The notes under the pieces are model-generated. The model was given only the letters and a program-made list of their open reading frames with translations. It was not told the origin of the DNA and did not search any database. Position numbers and translations under genes: made by a program. Positions 26,313-35,422 of a DNA stretch of 59,247 nucleotides are shown piece after piece. The stretch's first letter is position 1. Every line of letters starts with the position of its first letter. Source of the DNA: an uncultured Prevotella sp. (GTDB taxonomy: Bacteria; Bacteroidota; Bacteroidia; Bacteroidales; Bacteroidaceae); the NCBI GenBank assembly GCA_900547005.1, contig URER01000009.1, positions 1 to 59,247 of the forward strand. The letters are read 5' to 3'.

Positions 26313-27497
26313 ATGGATGCTTTCTTTCGGACTCACACTTATCTTATAGAACATACAAACGCTCCTGTACGTCGCACCCTTATGGATGAGATTGACTGGA
26401 ACGACCGTATGATTGGCATAAAGGGTACAAGGGGCGTAGGAAAAACAACGTTCCTATTGCAATACGCCAAAGAAAACTTTGACGCCAATGATAAGCAATG
26501 TCTCTATATAAATATGAATAATTTCTATTTTCAGGGACGTGGTATAGCAGATTTTGCAGGTGAGTTTTATAAGCATGGAGGCAAGATTCTACTGATAGAC
26601 CAGGTGTTCAAGCAGCCGAATTGGAGCAAGGAACTGAGGAAATGCTACGATTATTATCCTAATCTTAAGATAGTATTCACGGGGTCGAGCGTGATGAGAC
26701 TGAAAGACGAGAACCCGGAACTGAATAACATTGTAAAGAGTTATAATCTGCGTGGATTCTCGTTCAGAGAATACATAAACCTGCAAACGGGAAACAATTT
26801 CCATCCTTACACTTTAGACGAGATATTGCAAGATCATGAGCACATTGTAAAAAAGATTCTGCCAAAAGCAAGTCCGATAAAGCATTTTCAGAATTACATA
26901 CATCATGGTTTCTACCCGTTCTTCCTCGAACACAGAAGTTTCTCTGAGAATCTGTTGAAGACCATGAACATGATGACAGAAGTTGATATTCTTCTAATAA
27001 AACAAATAGAACTGAAATATCTCACGAGAATAAAGAAATTATTCTATATGCTTGCCGTAGAGGGGCCTAAAGCTCCGAACATAAGCCATCTCGCACAAGA
27101 GATTGGAACAAGCAGAGCTACGGTTATGAACTATATTAAATATCTTGCCGACGCCCGGCTGATAAACATCATATACCCGGTAGGACAGGAGTTTCCGAAA
27201 AAACCGGCAAAGGTAATGATGCACAATACAAACTTGATGTATGCCATCTACCCTATTCAGGTGGAGCGACAGAATTTAATGGAAACATTCTTCGTAAACT
27301 CAATGTGGAAAGACCACAAGATAAATGAAGGTGGGAAAGCCGGCCACTACATTGCAGACGAAAAGCTGAAATTCAGAATCTGCAATGCCGATAACATGAA
27401 AGTGAGATATAGTTCCGACACCATTTATGCCCGTTACAATACGGAAGTAGGCAAGGATAATAAGATTCCTCTATGGCTGTTCGGCTTCTTATATTAA
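26313..27497 (+). CDS. AAA_14/DUF4143 ATPase with altered Walker B
   Basis: 394 residues from the promoter-supported start (MDAFFRTHTYLIEHT). Walker A is GTRGVGKTT at 38-46. The Walker B strand is KILLIDQVFKQPNW, with D96 followed by Q97 where relatives have DE; sensor I FTGSS follows near 122. A DUF4143-type region with a winged-helix segment (HLAQEIGTSRATVMNYIKYL) comes next, then the conserved ending KIPLWLFGFLY. The family (COG1373) is widespread in Bacteroidetes without a firm function; links to toxin-antitoxin or mobile-element defence are suggested for some members. The Gln substitution predicts weak or absent ATP hydrolysis with binding kept. Confidence 0.8.
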   Translation: MDAFFRTHTYLIEHTNAPVRRTLMDEIDWNDRMIGIKGTRGVGKTTFLLQYAKENFDANDKQCLYINMNNFYFQGRGIADFAGEFYKHGGKILLIDQVFKQPNWSKELRKCYDYYPNLKIVFTGSSVMRLKDENPELNNIVKSYNLRGFSFREYINLQTGNNFHPYTLDEILQDHEHIVKKILPKASPIKHFQNYIHHGFYPFFLEHRSFSENLLKTMNMMTEVDILLIKQIELKYLTRIKKLFYMLAVEGPKAPNISHLAQEIGTSRATVMNYIKYLADARLINIIYPVGQEFPKKPAKVMMHNTNLMYAIYPIQVERQNLMETFFVNSMWKDHKINEGGKAGHYIADEKLKFRICNADNMKVRYSSDTIYARYNTEVGKDNKIPLWLFGFLY

Positions 27498-27566
27498 TCA
27501 AAGAATCCAAAAGAACGAAAGAAAACATTTAGAACCAGATACATTAACATTAAATATTTAATTAAA

Positions 27567-30500
27567 ATGGCTAAAGAAAAAAAGTTTATCACTTGTGATG
27601 GTAATGAGGCTGCTGCACATATAAGCTATATGTTTAGCGAGGTAGCGGCTATTTATCCTATCACTCCGTCTTCGCCTATGGCGGAACACGTTGACGAATG
27701 GGCTGCCAAAGGTCGCAAGAACTTGTTTGGTCAGACTGTTTCCGTTCAGGAAATGCAGTCTGAGGGCGGCGCTGCCGGTGCACTTCACGGTTCGCTGCAG
27801 GCAGGTGCTCTCACAACAACATTCACAGCTTCACAGGGTTTGTTGCTGATGATACCAAATATGTATAAGATTGCGGGTGAGTTGTTGCCATGTGTATTCG
27901 ACGTATCTGCCCGTACATTGGCTTCACATTCTCTCTGTATCTTTGGCGACCACCAGGATGTTATGGCTTGCCGTCAGACTGGTTTCGCAATGCTTTGCGA
28001 GGGTTCTGTACAGGAAGTAATGGACATGACAGCCGTTGCTCACTTGGCTACATTGAAGACTCACGTTCCGTTCGTAAACTTCTTCGATGGTTTCCGCACA
28101 TCACACGAGTACCACAAGATTGAGATGCTCGATATGGAAGACATCCGTCCGCTCGTTCCAATGGACGAAGTTGAGAACTTCCGCAACCGCGCACTCTCTC
28201 CTGAGCGTCCTATGACACGCGGTACTGCAGAGAACCCGGAGACTTTCTTCACACACCGTGAGGCTTGCAACGAATACTATGACAAGGTGCCTGAGGTTGT
28301 TGAGGAATACCTCGGCGAGATAAGCAAGATTACAGGTCGCGAGTATCACCTCTTCTCTTACTACGGAGCTGAGGATGCTGAGCGCATGATTATTCTCATG
28401 GGATCCGCTACTGAAGCTGCACGCGAAGCTATTGACCACCTCAACAAGAACGGTGAGAAGGTTGGTATGATTTCTGTTCACCTCTATCGTCCGTTCTCAG
28501 TTAAGCACTTGCTCGCTGCTGTACCTAAAACGGTTAAGCGTATCGCTGTACTCGACCGTACAAAAGAGCCGGGAGCTGAAGGCGAGCCATTGTACCTCGA
28601 CGTTAAGAGCGCATTCTATGATGCAGACATCAAGCCACTCATCGTTGGCGGACGCTATGGTCTCGGTTCAAGCGACACAACTCCAGCCAAGATTATCGCA
28701 GTGTTCAACAACTTGGCATTACCAGAGCCAAAGAACCACTTCACTGTGGGTATCGTTGATGATGTTACATTCACATCACTCCCACAGGTTGAAGAAATGG
28801 CACTCGGCGGCGAGGGAATGTTTGAGGCTAAGTTCTACGGACTTGGTGCTGACGGTACTGTTGGTGCTAACAAAAACTCTGTCAAGATTATCGGTGATAA
28901 CACCGACAAGCACTGTCAGGCTTACTTCTCATACGACTCTAAGAAGTCAGGAGGTTTCACCTGCTCTCACTTGCGCTTCGGTGACACACCAATCCGTTCT
29001 ACATACTTGGTAAACACACCAAACTTTGTTGCTTGCCACGTTCAGGCATACCTCAATATGTATGACGTTACACGCGGTTTGCAGAAGAACGGAACATTCC
29101 TTTTGAATACTATCTTCGATGGCGAGGAACTCGCAAACTTTATCCCGAACAAGGTAAAACGTTACTTCGCACAGAACAATATCACTGTTTACTATATCAA
29201 CGCAACAAAGATTGCACAGGAGATTGGTCTTGGCAACCGTACAAACACTATTCTCCAGAGCGCATTCTTCCGCATAACAGGCGTTATTCCTGTAGACCTC
29301 GCCGTTGAGCAGATGAAGAAATTCATCGTTAAGTCTTATGGTAAGAAGGGTCAAGACGTTGTCGACAAGAACTATGCAGCAGTTGACCGCGGTGGTGAAT
29401 ACAAGCAGCTCACTATCGACCCGGCTTGGACTAACCTCGCAGACGACGTGAAGGAAGAGGATGATGCTCCTGCATTCATCAAGGAACTCGTTCGTCCTAT
29501 CAACGCACAGGCAGGCGACCTGCTTAAGGTTTCTGACTTCGTTAAGTACGACACAGTTGACGGTTCATGGCAGAATGGAACAGCAGCATACGAGAAGCGT
29601 GGTGTTGAAGCATTCGTTCCGTCATGGAACTCAGAGAACTGTATCCAGTGTAACAAGTGTGCTTACGTTTGTCCTCACGCAGCAATCCGTCCGTTCGTAC
29701 TCACCGATGAAGAGCTGAAGGGCTTCGATGGTGTTACCCTCGAGATGAAGGCTCCGGCAGCAATGAAGGGTATGCATTTCGTTATCAAGCCATCTGTACT
29801 CGACTGTCTCGGATGCGGCAACTGTGCTGACGTTTGTCCGGGCAATCCGAAGAAGGGCGGCAAGGCTCTCACTATGGTTCCATTCAATCCAGATGCAGAG
29901 GACATGAAGAAGGAAGCAGCAAATTGGGAATACCTTGTTAAGAACGTTAAGAGCAAGCAAGACCTTGTAGACATCAAGGCAAACGTTAAGAACTCTCAGT
30001 TCGCTCAGCCGTTGTTCGAGTTCTCTGGAGCTTGTTCTGGTTGTGGAGAGACTCCTTACGTTAAGTTGATTTCTCAGCTCTTCGGCGACCGTCAGATGAT
30101 TGCCAACGCTACAGGTTGCTCTTCTATCTACTCAGCTTCTATTCCTTCTACTCCATATACAACCAACGAAAAGGGTCAGGGTCCTGCATTCGACAACTCT
30201 TTGTTCGAGGACTTCTGCGAGTTCGGTATGGGTATGGCACTCGGAAACAAGAAGATGAAGGAACGTATCGTTCTGTTGCTCAACGAGGGTTGCGCTCTCG
30301 AAAGCACTCCGGCAGAATTCAAGGAGGCTGCTCAGGAATGGATAGCCGCTAAGGACGATGCTGAGGCATCAAAGGCTGCGGCTGCTAAACTGAAGCCAAT
30401 GATTGCCGCAGGTGCTGAGGCTGGTTGCGAAATTTGCAAGGAACTCAAGACCCTCGACCACTATCTCATCAAGCGTAGCCAGTGGATTATCGGTGGTGAC

Positions 30501-31148
30501 GGTGCTTCTTACGATATCGGTTACGGCGGTCTCGACCACGTTATCGCATCTGGTGAGGATGTAAACATCTTCGTTATCGATACCGAGGTTTACTCTAACA
30601 CTGGTGGTCAGGCTTCTAAGGCTACTCCGCTCGGTGCCATCGCACAGTTCGCAGCCCAGGGTAAGCGCATCCGCAAGAAGGATCTCGGTATGATTGCAAC
30701 AACCTACGGATATGTATATGTTGCACAGATTGCCATGGGCGCAGACCAGGCACAGTGCTTGAAGGCATTCCGCGAGGCTGAGGCTTATCCGGGCCCATCA
30801 CTCGTTATCGCTTACGCTCCATGTATCAACCACGGTCTGAAGGCTAAGGGTGGTATGGGTAAGAGCCAGGCTGAAGAGGCTAAGGCTGTTGAGTGCGGTT
30901 ACTGGCACTTGTGGCGCTACAACCCACAGCTCGCAGAAGAAGGCAAGAACCCATTCTCTCTCGACTCTAAGGAGCCGGATTGGAGCAAGTTCCATGACTT
31001 CCTCATGGGCGAGGTTCGCTACCTCTCAGTAAAGAAGGCTTATCCAAATGAGGCAGAGGAACTCTTCGCTGAGGCTGAGAATATGGCTAAGAAGCGTTAT
31101 CAGAGCTACATCCGCAAGTCTAAGGAAGACTGGTCGGAAGAGGCTTAA
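27567..31148 (+). CDS. nifJ: Pyruvate:ferredoxin (flavodoxin) oxidoreductase
   Basis: Homodimeric, oxygen-sensitive enzyme that converts pyruvate and CoA to acetyl-CoA, CO2 and reduced ferredoxin, central to anaerobic fermentation. All fused domains are present in 1193 residues. The N-terminal pyrimidine-binding domain has AAAHISYMFSEVAAIYPITP. A gamma-like domain is followed by two 4Fe-4S ferredoxin motifs, CIQCNKCAYVCP near 692 and CLGCGNCADVCPG near 747. The C-terminal TPP domain has GDGASYDIGYGGLDH and YSNTGGQ near 1010, and a CSGCGET motif upstream. Codon choice is strongly biased (AAG, AAC, TTC, CGT), fitting high expression. It starts 69 bp after the AAA ATPase gene without a visible promoter, and has its own strong terminator. 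Confidence 0.98.
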   Translation: MAKEKKFITCDGNEAAAHISYMFSEVAAIYPITPSSPMAEHVDEWAAKGRKNLFGQTVSVQEMQSEGGAAGALHGSLQAGALTTTFTASQGLLLMIPNMYKIAGELLPCVFDVSARTLASHSLCIFGDHQDVMACRQTGFAMLCEGSVQEVMDMTAVAHLATLKTHVPFVNFFDGFRTSHEYHKIEMLDMEDIRPLVPMDEVENFRNRALSPERPMTRGTAENPETFFTHREACNEYYDKVPEVVEEYLGEISKITGREYHLFSYYGAEDAERMIILMGSATEAAREAIDHLNKNGEKVGMISVHLYRPFSVKHLLAAVPKTVKRIAVLDRTKEPGAEGEPLYLDVKSAFYDADIKPLIVGGRYGLGSSDTTPAKIIAVFNNLALPEPKNHFTVGIVDDVTFTSLPQVEEMALGGEGMFEAKFYGLGADGTVGANKNSVKIIGDNTDKHCQAYFSYDSKKSGGFTCSHLRFGDTPIRSTYLVNTPNFVACHVQAYLNMYDVTRGLQKNGTFLLNTIFDGEELANFIPNKVKRYFAQNNITVYYINATKIAQEIGLGNRTNTILQSAFFRITGVIPVDLAVEQMKKFIVKSYGKKGQDVVDKNYAAVDRGGEYKQLTIDPAWTNLADDVKEEDDAPAFIKELVRPINAQAGDLLKVSDFVKYDTVDGSWQNGTAAYEKRGVEAFVPSWNSENCIQCNKCAYVCPHAAIRPFVLTDEELKGFDGVTLEMKAPAAMKGMHFVIKPSVLDCLGCGNCADVCPGNPKKGGKALTMVPFNPDAEDMKKEAANWEYLVKNVKSKQDLVDIKANVKNSQFAQPLFEFSGACSGCGETPYVKLISQLFGDRQMIANATGCSSIYSASIPSTPYTTNEKGQGPAFDNSLFEDFCEFGMGMALGNKKMKERIVLLLNEGCALESTPAEFKEAAQEWIAAKDDAEASKAAAAKLKPMIAAGAEAGCEICKELKTLDHYLIKRSQWIIGGDGASYDIGYGGLDHVIASGEDVNIFVIDTEVYSNTGGQASKATPLGAIAQFAAQGKRIRKKDLGMIATTYGYVYVAQIAMGADQAQCLKAFREAEAYPGPSLVIAYAPCINHGLKAKGGMGKSQAEEAKAVECGYWHLWRYNPQLAEEGKNPFSLDSKEPDWSKFHDFLMGEVRYLSVKKAYPNEAEELFAEAENMAKKRYQSYIRKSKEDWSEEA

Positions 31149-31174
31149 TTCTGAATAGAACTTATCATTATAAT

Positions 31175-31215
31175 AAAAACAGGCTGGAGAAAGATCTAAT
31201 CTCCAGCCTGTTTTT
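31175..31215 (+). terminator. Terminator after nifJ
   Basis: Perfect 16-bp stem (31175-31190 with 31200-31215) with GC core CAGGCTGGAGA and a 9-nt loop, ending in TTTTT. It lies 26 bp past the nifJ stop codon. Confidence 0.9.
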
Positions 31216-31243
31216 ATATCAATACATCAAGAAATATCATCTA

Positions 31244-31330
31244 TCAAATATTCTTATCGACACATTCTTCATCGCTATCATCGTCCCAGAAATCCTGAAA
31301 ACATTCATTCTTTTTGGACATTGCAGGCAT
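31244..31330 (-). CDS. Possible acidic microprotein
   Basis: A 28-codon frame on the minus strand, MPAMSKKNECFQDFWDDDSD followed by EECVDKNI and TGA; an alternative start four codons in gives 25 residues. The composition is unusually protein-like: a Cys near each end and an aromatic/acidic middle. It lies antisense to nothing, in the 222-bp gap between the nifJ terminator and the GH35 gene. No -7 box or strong ribosome-binding site was found. A second open frame of 38 codons overlaps it in another phase, so chance is quite possible. Confidence 0.3.
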   Translation of the reverse strand: MPAMSKKNECFQDFWDDDSDEECVDKNI

Positions 31331-31401
31331 ATAAAGAGGCAATAACGCATTTGACTGTTAAAAAATTATGTATAAATAGCCGACAATTCAATAATTTTCC
31401 A

Positions 31402-31409
31402 TAAATTTG
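31402..31409 (+). promoter_or_regulatory. Bacteroidetes -7 box for the GH35 gene
   Basis: TAAATTTG, about 50 nt before the favoured GH35 start codon at 31459. No TTTG at the -33 position. Confidence 0.5.
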
Positions 31410-31458
31410 CTCTCGTCTGCCCCCCACATTATCAATAATGTATAAAGAAGAAAACATC

Positions 31459-33840
31459 ATGAAGAAACTACTGACAGAAATAATATTAGGACTCTTCTGC
31501 TGCGGTTATCCGTGTGAAATGCAAGCTATGGATATTCAGAAAGAGAATTATCAACATTCGTTTACAGCTACCGAAGGAACTTTCAAATTCGACGGTAAGC
31601 CGTTTATAGTAAAGGCTGCGGAACTGCATTATCCCCGAATACCAAAGCCGTATTGGGACAACAGAATTAAACTTTGCAAGGCTTTAGGTATGAACACTGT
31701 GTGCCTCTACGTTTTTTGGAATGTACACGAGTCGCAGCCTGATAAGTTTGACTTTAACGGACAGAACGACCTGCGCGCATTTGTCATGCTGTGCAAGAAG
31801 AACGACATGAAGGTAATTCTCCGTCCGGGGCCGTATGTCTGCGCCGAATGGGAAATGGGAGGTCTGCCGTGGTGGCTGCTTAAGAAGAAAGACATACGTC
31901 TGCGCGAGAACGACCCATACTTTCTTGAACACGTAGAGAAGTTTCAGGAGCAGGTTGCAGAGCAAGTTGGCGACCTGACGATAGAGCGCGGCGGTCCGAT
32001 TATCATGGTTCAGGTGGAAAATGAATATGGCTCTTATGGCATAAACAAGGAATACATCGCTAACATACGAGATATCTTGCGCAAGTATTATGGTGATAAA
32101 ATAACGCTGTTTCAATGCGACTGGGCATCAAACTTTATGAATAACGGACTTGACGATTTGGTTTGGACAGTCAATTTCGGTACAGGCGCGAATATAGACC
32201 AGCAGTTTGAGAAGCTGCGCGAAGTACGCCCAAACGCTCCACTGATGTGTTCGGAATTCTGGAGCGGATGGTTCGACAAATGGGGAGCAAACCACGAGAC
32301 GCGTCCGGCGGCCGACATGGTGGCGGGAATAGACGAGATGCTGTCGAAAGGCATCTCATTCAGCCTGTATATGACTCACGGCGGAACCAACTGGGGACAT
32401 TGGGCGGGAGCTAACTCGCCGGGATTCGCGCCGGACGTAACGTCATACGACTACGATGCCCCTATCAGTGAGTCGGGACAGATTACGCCCAAATACTGGC
32501 AACTGCGCAAGACACTCGCTAAATATATGTACGGAGAGAATCAACCCCGTATACCAGCAACAATAAAATCGATGCAGGTTAGCGAGTTCAGACTAACAGA
32601 ATATGCACCTCTGTTTGACAATCTTCCGCAAGGAAAGACAGACCGAGACATCCGTACAATGGAGGAATACAATCAGGGCTACGGCTCTATTCTCTACCGC
32701 ACCGAACTACCCGAGCTAAAGACAAAGACTCTGCTGACAGTGAACGAGGCACATGACTTCGCCCAAGTCTTCGTCGATGGTAAATATATCGGTAAACTTG
32801 ACCGCCGCAACGGAGAGAAGGAACTGATGCTGCCACCTTGTAATAATGGTGCGGTACTCGACATTCTCGTAGAAGCGATGGGACGAATCAATTTCGGAAG
32901 GGCAATAAAGGACTTTAAGGGAATAACTGACAAGGTTACTATCACCGAGGAACGGGGAGGTCATGCCTTCGTGTGCGATCTCAAAAACTGGACGGTATTC
33001 AATATCGAAGACACGCCTGAATATTATAACTCTGCCAAATTCAAGCCAATAGCAGACGCAAAGAAGAACAACGGCGGGCGGTTACCACGCGGCATTTATC
33101 GAGGAAAGTTCAACGTTCAAAAGACTAATGACACCTTCCTTAACTTCGAAACATGGGGCAAAGGGCTTGTATATGTCAACGGACATCCGATCGGACGAAT
33201 TTGGGAAATAGGTCCGCAACAGACGCTTTATATGCCGGGATGTTGGCTAAAGAAAGGCGAAAACGAGATTGTAGTGTTAGATATTGTCGGTCCGAGAGAA
33301 CCAAAGGCGGAAGGACTGAGCCGGCCTGTACTCGACAAGCTACAGCTTCTGAAGAAGAAAACGCACCGCAATGAAAATGAAAAGCTTGACCTCACGGGTG
33401 AAAGTCCGGCAATAACGGGTGCTTTTAAGACTGGAAACGGTTGGCAGGAGATGAAAACTGACGTGCCAAGAAGGGGAAGATATGTCTGTATTGAAGCGGT
33501 CGATGCTCTTGACAGTGGCGATATTGTATCAATCGCAGAGTTCTATGTCCTCGGAAAAAACGGTGAAAGACTTTCGCGCGAGCCGTGGACTGTGATATAT
33601 GCCGATAGTGAGGAGACTGGCAAAGGCAATCATTCGGCTGACAAGATATTCGACTTGCAGGAATCGACTTACTGGAGTTCCGAGACTGGCAGCAAGTATC
33701 CACATCATATTGTGATAGACCTCGGCTCTGTGCAGGATATCAGTGGTATTCAGTATTTGCCCCGAATGGAGAATAATGTGCCGGGCGGCATAAAGAATTT
33801 CAAGTTCTATATCAAGGAATCCGTACCATTTAAGTATTGA
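31459..33840 (+). CDS. Secreted beta-galactosidase, family GH35
   Basis: Exported beta-galactosidase (793 residues from the favoured ATG at 31459, which is preceded by AAAGAAG and opens a normal signal peptide MKKLLTEIILGLFCCGYPCE). The frame also starts at 31438. Catalytic domain: WNVHESQPDKFDF, RPGPYVCAEWEMGGLPWWL, then VENEYGSYG with the acid/base Glu near residue 196 of the longer frame, and CSEFWSGWFDKWG with the nucleophile Glu near 273. A GGTNWG block follows. C-terminal parts are beta-rich galactose-binding modules, the last resembling an F5/8-type C domain (DKIFDLQESTYWSSETG). It releases galactose from terminal beta-linkages. It converges on the galM-permease-galK operon, so the released galactose has a ready route. 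Confidence 0.92.
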   Translation: MKKLLTEIILGLFCCGYPCEMQAMDIQKENYQHSFTATEGTFKFDGKPFIVKAAELHYPRIPKPYWDNRIKLCKALGMNTVCLYVFWNVHESQPDKFDFNGQNDLRAFVMLCKKNDMKVILRPGPYVCAEWEMGGLPWWLLKKKDIRLRENDPYFLEHVEKFQEQVAEQVGDLTIERGGPIIMVQVENEYGSYGINKEYIANIRDILRKYYGDKITLFQCDWASNFMNNGLDDLVWTVNFGTGANIDQQFEKLREVRPNAPLMCSEFWSGWFDKWGANHETRPAADMVAGIDEMLSKGISFSLYMTHGGTNWGHWAGANSPGFAPDVTSYDYDAPISESGQITPKYWQLRKTLAKYMYGENQPRIPATIKSMQVSEFRLTEYAPLFDNLPQGKTDRDIRTMEEYNQGYGSILYRTELPELKTKTLLTVNEAHDFAQVFVDGKYIGKLDRRNGEKELMLPPCNNGAVLDILVEAMGRINFGRAIKDFKGITDKVTITEERGGHAFVCDLKNWTVFNIEDTPEYYNSAKFKPIADAKKNNGGRLPRGIYRGKFNVQKTNDTFLNFETWGKGLVYVNGHPIGRIWEIGPQQTLYMPGCWLKKGENEIVVLDIVGPREPKAEGLSRPVLDKLQLLKKKTHRNENEKLDLTGESPAITGAFKTGNGWQEMKTDVPRRGRYVCIEAVDALDSGDIVSIAEFYVLGKNGERLSREPWTVIYADSEETGKGNHSADKIFDLQESTYWSSETGSKYPHHIVIDLGSVQDISGIQYLPRMENNVPGGIKNFKFYIKESVPFKY

Positions 33841-33925
33841 TTTGGCATATAATTCAGATTGAATCCCATCAGAATTTAAGCCTCTATATCACTATATATA
33901 TTTGCGTGAGCAAGGAACTTCTGAT

Positions 33926-34101
33926 GTTGAGTGGCTACCTCAACTGTCTCCAGTGGCAACCTTAACAGCCTTCAGTGGCTACATCAACGGCCTTCAGTGG
34001 CTACCTTAGCAGCCTTCAGTGGCTACTTTGACGGCCTTCAGTGGCTACCTCAACGGCCTTCAGTAGCTACCTCAACGGCCTTCAGTAGCTACCTTAACAA
34101 G
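33926..34101. repeat. 22-bp-period dyad array C (3' UTR of GH35)
   Basis: GTGGC or GTAGC recurs at 33931, 33953, 33975, 33997, 34019, 34041, 34063 and 34085, eight times at exactly 22 bp. The consensus unit TTCAGTGGCTACCTCAACGGCC is close to array A's TTCAGTCAGTACCTCAACGCTC, so these two share ancestry or a binding factor. The first unit is a perfect dyad, GTTGAG-TGGCTAC-CTCAAC; later ones keep one or two mismatches. Confidence 0.9.
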
Positions 34102-34122
34102 GTATTCCTATTGGATTATATA

Positions 34123-34175
34123 TAACAAAAGCACTCCGAAAGTCTCATTATTCAACTTTCGGAGTGCTTTTGTTA
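34123..34175. terminator. Bidirectional terminator between GH35 and galK
   Basis: Perfect 21-bp stem (34123-34143 with 34155-34175), loop 11 nt, GC core GCACTCCGAAAGT flanked by AACAAAA and TTTTGTT. It sits between two converging genes and can stop both. Confidence 0.92.
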
Positions 34176-34221
34176 AATGGTTGCAGACTTATTAAACGTA
34201 GCTAAACTCTGATTCTCGTCA

Positions 34222-35382
34222 TTAACAAACCCTATGCGAACCTTGTCCAATGACAACATCGATAATCTTAGGCTCTTTGTTATACTTGGCAGTATACTTG
34301 GCCTTAACATCTGCAATGAACTTATCATAAATCTCGTCCTTCACAAGGTTGATGGTGCATCCACCAAATCCGCCACCCATGATGCGGCTTCCGGTAACAC
34401 CATTCTCTTTTGCAATGTCGTTCAGATAGTCAAGTTCCTCGCATGACACTTCATATTCCTTGCTCAGACCTTCATGAGTCTCATACATCTTCTTGCCTAC
34501 AGTCTCGTAATCACCGGCAACAAGAGCATCGCAGACAGCAAGCACACGGTCCTTCTCTCCGAGAACGAAGTGAGCGCGCTTGTAGTCTTCAGCACTAACC
34601 TCAGCCTTAACTTCCTCAAGCTCTTCCCATGTGCAATCGCGCAGCGTCTCCTTTGTCTCACCCGGATGCTTTGCCGCGATGTGTTTGACAACATTCTCGC
34701 AACTATTACGACGGTCGTTATAGGGTGAACCAGCCAACTCATGCTTCACGCAAGAGTTCACGAGTACGAGTTTATAGCCATTTGGCTCAAACGGGAAGTA
34801 CTCGAACTCACGGCTACGGCAGTCGAGACGCATCAGCTTACCTTCCTGACCAAAGACACTTGCAAACTGGTCCATAATGCCACAGTTCACTCCACAATAG
34901 TTATGTTCAGTGGCCTGGCCTGCAAGTACCATATCCCACTTGCTCACTTTGTTGTCGCCGAACAAGTCGTTGAGAGCGCAAGCGAAACAACTTTCCAATG
35001 CAGCCGATGAAGACATACCCGCACCTAAAGGCACGTTGCCCGAGAAAGCGGTGTTGAATCCCTTCACGTCTACGCCGAATTTTTTCATCTCCTGCACAAT
35101 ACCGTATATATAACGTGCCCAACTTGCACGCGGTCCGACAGGATCATCAACCTTGAACTCAACACGGTCTTTCAGGTCTATGGAATAGCACATAACCGTA
35201 TTAAGCCCATTCGGACGAACTTCGGCCATGATACCGGTATCCACTGCACCAGGAAATACGAAACCGCCATTATAGTCAGTATGCTCACCAATCAGATTAA
35301 TACGTCCTGGTGAGAAGTAAATATTACCTGTCTTTCCATCAAAATGCTTGATGAAACGACTTCTTACGTGTTCTATATCCAT
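34222..35382 (-). CDS. galK: Galactokinase
   Basis: GHMP kinase that phosphorylates galactose at C1, the first Leloir step. Signature PGRINLIGEHTDYNGG at 25-40, ATP-binding glycine loop LGAGMSSSAALE near 116-127, and the third motif GGGFGGCTINL near the C terminus. Length 386 is normal. Last gene of galM-permease-galK in transcription order, 40 bp after the permease gene. No galT or galE is in the window. Confidence 0.97.
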   Translation of the reverse strand: MDIEHVRSRFIKHFDGKTGNIYFSPGRINLIGEHTDYNGGFVFPGAVDTGIMAEVRPNGLNTVMCYSIDLKDRVEFKVDDPVGPRASWARYIYGIVQEMKKFGVDVKGFNTAFSGNVPLGAGMSSSAALESCFACALNDLFGDNKVSKWDMVLAGQATEHNYCGVNCGIMDQFASVFGQEGKLMRLDCRSREFEYFPFEPNGYKLVLVNSCVKHELAGSPYNDRRNSCENVVKHIAAKHPGETKETLRDCTWEELEEVKAEVSAEDYKRAHFVLGEKDRVLAVCDALVAGDYETVGKKMYETHEGLSKEYEVSCEELDYLNDIAKENGVTGSRIMGGGFGGCTINLVKDEIYDKFIADVKAKYTAKYNKEPKIIDVVIGQGSHRVC

Positions 35383-35422
35383 AGTAGTTGTTTTAATTTG
35401 TTTAATATTTAGATTTCAATTA

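Larger units (their letters stand above)
33841..34221. other. Convergent intergenic region between GH35 and galK
   Basis: No gene. It holds repeat array C (33926-34101) and a 21-bp-stem terminator (34123-34175). A 64-codon frame through the array is an artefact: the 22-bp repeat in one frame yields a 22-residue peptide repeat. Confidence 0.7.

Noticed and set aside
33931..34125. A 64-codon open frame through array C with a 22-residue peptide repeat
   Set aside because: The 22-bp repeat has no stop in this frame, so a 66-bp peptide repeat arises by itself. It is inside a 3' UTR, has no ribosome-binding site and no family resemblance.
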